A stretch of 5,915 nt of DNA from contig JAUWYT010000116.1 of the NCBI GenBank assembly GCA_030615705.1, positions 1 to 5,915 on the forward strand, written 5' to 3'. Positions 4,686 to 5,915 of the stretch are shown one piece after another (positions within the stretch are counted from its first letter, which is position 1; the number at the start of each line of letters is the position of its first letter). The notes under the pieces were generated by a model. The model made no database searches. It was given only the letters and a program-made list of their open reading frames with translations, and was not told where the DNA came from. Both the position numbers and the translations under genes were made by a program. This DNA is from Chloroflexota bacterium. Its GTDB lineage: Bacteria > Chloroflexota > Anaerolineae > VGOG01.

Positions 4686-5783
4686 TTACTGTAGATGCTG
4701 AAAGCAGGCTCGCAGGGCCTTTATCACCCGGAAGGGATCGCTGGCGACTACGCTGGAAGCGTAGAGCTCCATAGCCCCCACGTCGGATGTCTTGTTGTTC
4801 ACATCGCCCCGATCCACAATGCGAACCAGGGCTGGAAAGCCGCTCCAATCCTCTTCTACGCTATCAATGGGCGACAAATAGAGGGCTAGATTGAAACTGT
4901 GCACGCCCAGCCTCTTCGTAAAGCACCTGAGCACTTTGTAGATGGAACCCTTGAGGTCCTCGTCCAGCTCCCCTGAGACCAGGAGCACCTCTTTTCCCTT
5001 GATTGGCGTGAGGTAGGCCATGATGCGGGTGCCGCCGCTCTCAACAGTCAAGCCCAGGGCACGGTGAGCGGCGTAGAGGTCATCGAAGTAGTTAGCACCC
5101 TGGTCAGTCCGGTACATCAAGGCGGCCCGCCGCAGTTGCTCCACCCGGGCCTAGTGGATGTCGCGACTCAGGGACATCTGGGCGTGGCCGTGAAGGATGG
5201 AAGCGCCGCTCTTCCAAAGGCAGTTCCACATGAAAAAGAAATAGAGGGCTTCCTGGTCTACCTCGTGGGCCTGGTGGGCCCAGGCCAAAGCCGTGTCTAT
5301 GTAGTCGCTGACCTCCTCAGCCGAGAAAGCCAGCGGGTTGTGCTCATCGAAGATGACCAGGCCGTGGAAGCCATCGTACTTGGCAATGTTGCTGGCCGTA
5401 ACGGAGTGCTTACCCCGCACTCGCCCAAAGACATCCTCAGGAGTGCCTTTCAAGGGCTTGCAGAAGGGCTCGCCTCTCTCCCTGAATTCTCTGGTCAGCT
5501 TAACCCTCTCCTTGGTCTCTATGGGACGCCGGGCTCTGATCTCGTTGAAAAGGGCCCCTTCCAAGGTCACAAGATTGGTTATCTTCACAATTCGTTGGCT
5601 GCGGACCGCCTCTAGCGAGCCGAAGTGCTTCTCGATCCAGCCGTGCATGTCCTCCGGGGGGTTCAAATAGCCAACAGTGGTGCTTATGTGGAAGAGGCGC
5701 TCGAAGACCTCCCGGTCAGCAGCGGGCAGAACTGACACTAGATCAGCGACCTCGGTGATCATCCGGTCATTTTGCAAAGCCAT
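4686..5783 (-). pseudogene. GalT-like HIT-superfamily protein interrupted by an in-frame TAG
   Basis: One frame of 366 codons runs from ATG 5783 to TAA 4686, broken only by TAG at 5151-5153 (codon 211). The N-terminal part has the HIT-superfamily nucleotidyl-transfer signature SGASILHGHAQM (192-203). H198-G-H200-A-Q202 matches the HPHxQ site of galactose-1-phosphate uridylyltransferases and Ap4A phosphorylases, where the second His attacks the phosphate. The part after the stop (212-365) resembles the GalT C-terminal half, including a SDVGAMELYA segment. No CxxC zinc pair is seen. GAGGAG (5792-5797) stands eight bases before the ATG. The sequence around the stop reads DIH-stop-ARVEQLRR; a one-base change from a Tyr codon would explain it. 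If the stop is real, a 210-residue fragment keeping the His motif is made, and GTG 5144 could restart the rest. The natural substrate cannot be told. Confidence 0.75.
5151..5153 (-). other. In-frame amber codon within the GalT-like gene
   Basis: TAG falls eight residues after the HGHAQ active-site motif, with the same frame open on both sides. TAG also ends comEA and the small secreted-protein gene, so general reassignment of TAG is unlikely. Confidence 0.9.
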
Positions 5784-5791
5784 TGTGACTT

Positions 5792-5797
5792 CTCCTC
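5792..5797 (-). promoter_or_regulatory. Ribosome binding site of the GalT-like gene
   Basis: GAGGAG on the minus strand lies eight bases before ATG 5783 and decides the start. I see no convincing -35/-10 pair between here and the right edge, so the promoter may lie outside the window. Confidence 0.7.
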
Positions 5798-5872
5798 GGG
5801 TTCTAATTTGTAGCTTGATGGTTGTCTCACATAAAAGTGGTCCCTCACCTGGTTGTTGCCGCCCGATGTTTA

Positions 5873-5906
5873 ATTGCGAGCGACCGCAGGTAGCGAAGCA
5901 ATCCCC
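5873..5906. repeat. Interspersed palindromic repeat (ATTGCGAG...CGAAGCAAT type)
   Basis: ATTGCGAGCG (5873-5882) and CGAAGCAAT (5894-5902) form imperfect inverted arms around a short centre, followed by CCCC. This matches a widespread repeat of the form ATTGCGAGCGACCG...AGCGAAGCAATC known from many environmental genomes. It lies about 90 bases upstream of the GalT-like gene and may continue past the edge. Confidence 0.65.
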
Positions 5907-5915
5907 TCCATCGTG

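Noticed and set aside
5151..5153. TAG as genome-wide sense codon or pyrrolysine
   Set aside because: TAG is used as the ordinary stop of comEA and of the small secreted gene in this window, and nothing here suggests pyrrolysine machinery.

Overview
The window looks like a fragment of a Chloroflexota genome, probably Anaerolineae or Caldilineae. The main clue is the secreted-protein style. Two genes carry long Thr-Pro linkers (TPTATPT) next to the short hydrophobic motif YLPLILK or YLPIILKN, a pairing typical of exported proteins in that phylum. GC content is fairly high, and several short palindromic repeats of the kind common in these genomes are present.

Layout. Positions 1-2348 (minus strand) hold the 5' part of a very large secreted glycoside-hydrolase-like gene that runs off the left edge. 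It has its own near-consensus sigma-70 promoter (2405-2433). Directly upstream is a strong intrinsic terminator (2443-2486), which ends a small secreted-protein gene (2514-2899, minus). That small gene appears broken by a one-base frameshift. Positions 2900-3427 are a regulatory and repeat-rich intergenic stretch. It holds a minus-strand promoter with a long leader for the small gene, a plus-strand promoter for comEA, hairpins, and the first copy of a 98-bp palindromic element. Plus-strand comEA (3428-4021) and dtd (4075-4524) follow, a DNA-uptake protein and a translation quality-control enzyme. A second 98-bp element (4547-4644) lies in the convergent gap. The last gene (4686-5783, minus) is a galactose-1-phosphate uridylyltransferase-like protein of the HIT superfamily, interrupted by a single in-frame TAG. 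The right edge carries a different palindromic repeat.

How the parts relate. The two secreted proteins are separate transcription units, probably acting at the cell surface. The large one looks like a carbohydrate-active enzyme that may carry two catalytic modules. comEA and dtd probably share a transcript, although their functions are unrelated. I see no sign of a defence island, prophage, CRISPR array or biosynthetic cluster.

The most interesting structure is the pair of 98-bp elements flanking comEA-dtd. Each has perfect 15-bp terminal inverted repeats. The central base of the terminal repeat differs between the copies, yet it has changed at both ends of each element, so pairing is kept. 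Other points of note are the in-frame insertion of a dispersed repeat in the glycoside hydrolase, the internal position of its YLPLILK motif, and two single-base gene disruptions within 3.3 kb. Those disruptions could be real decay or consensus errors.
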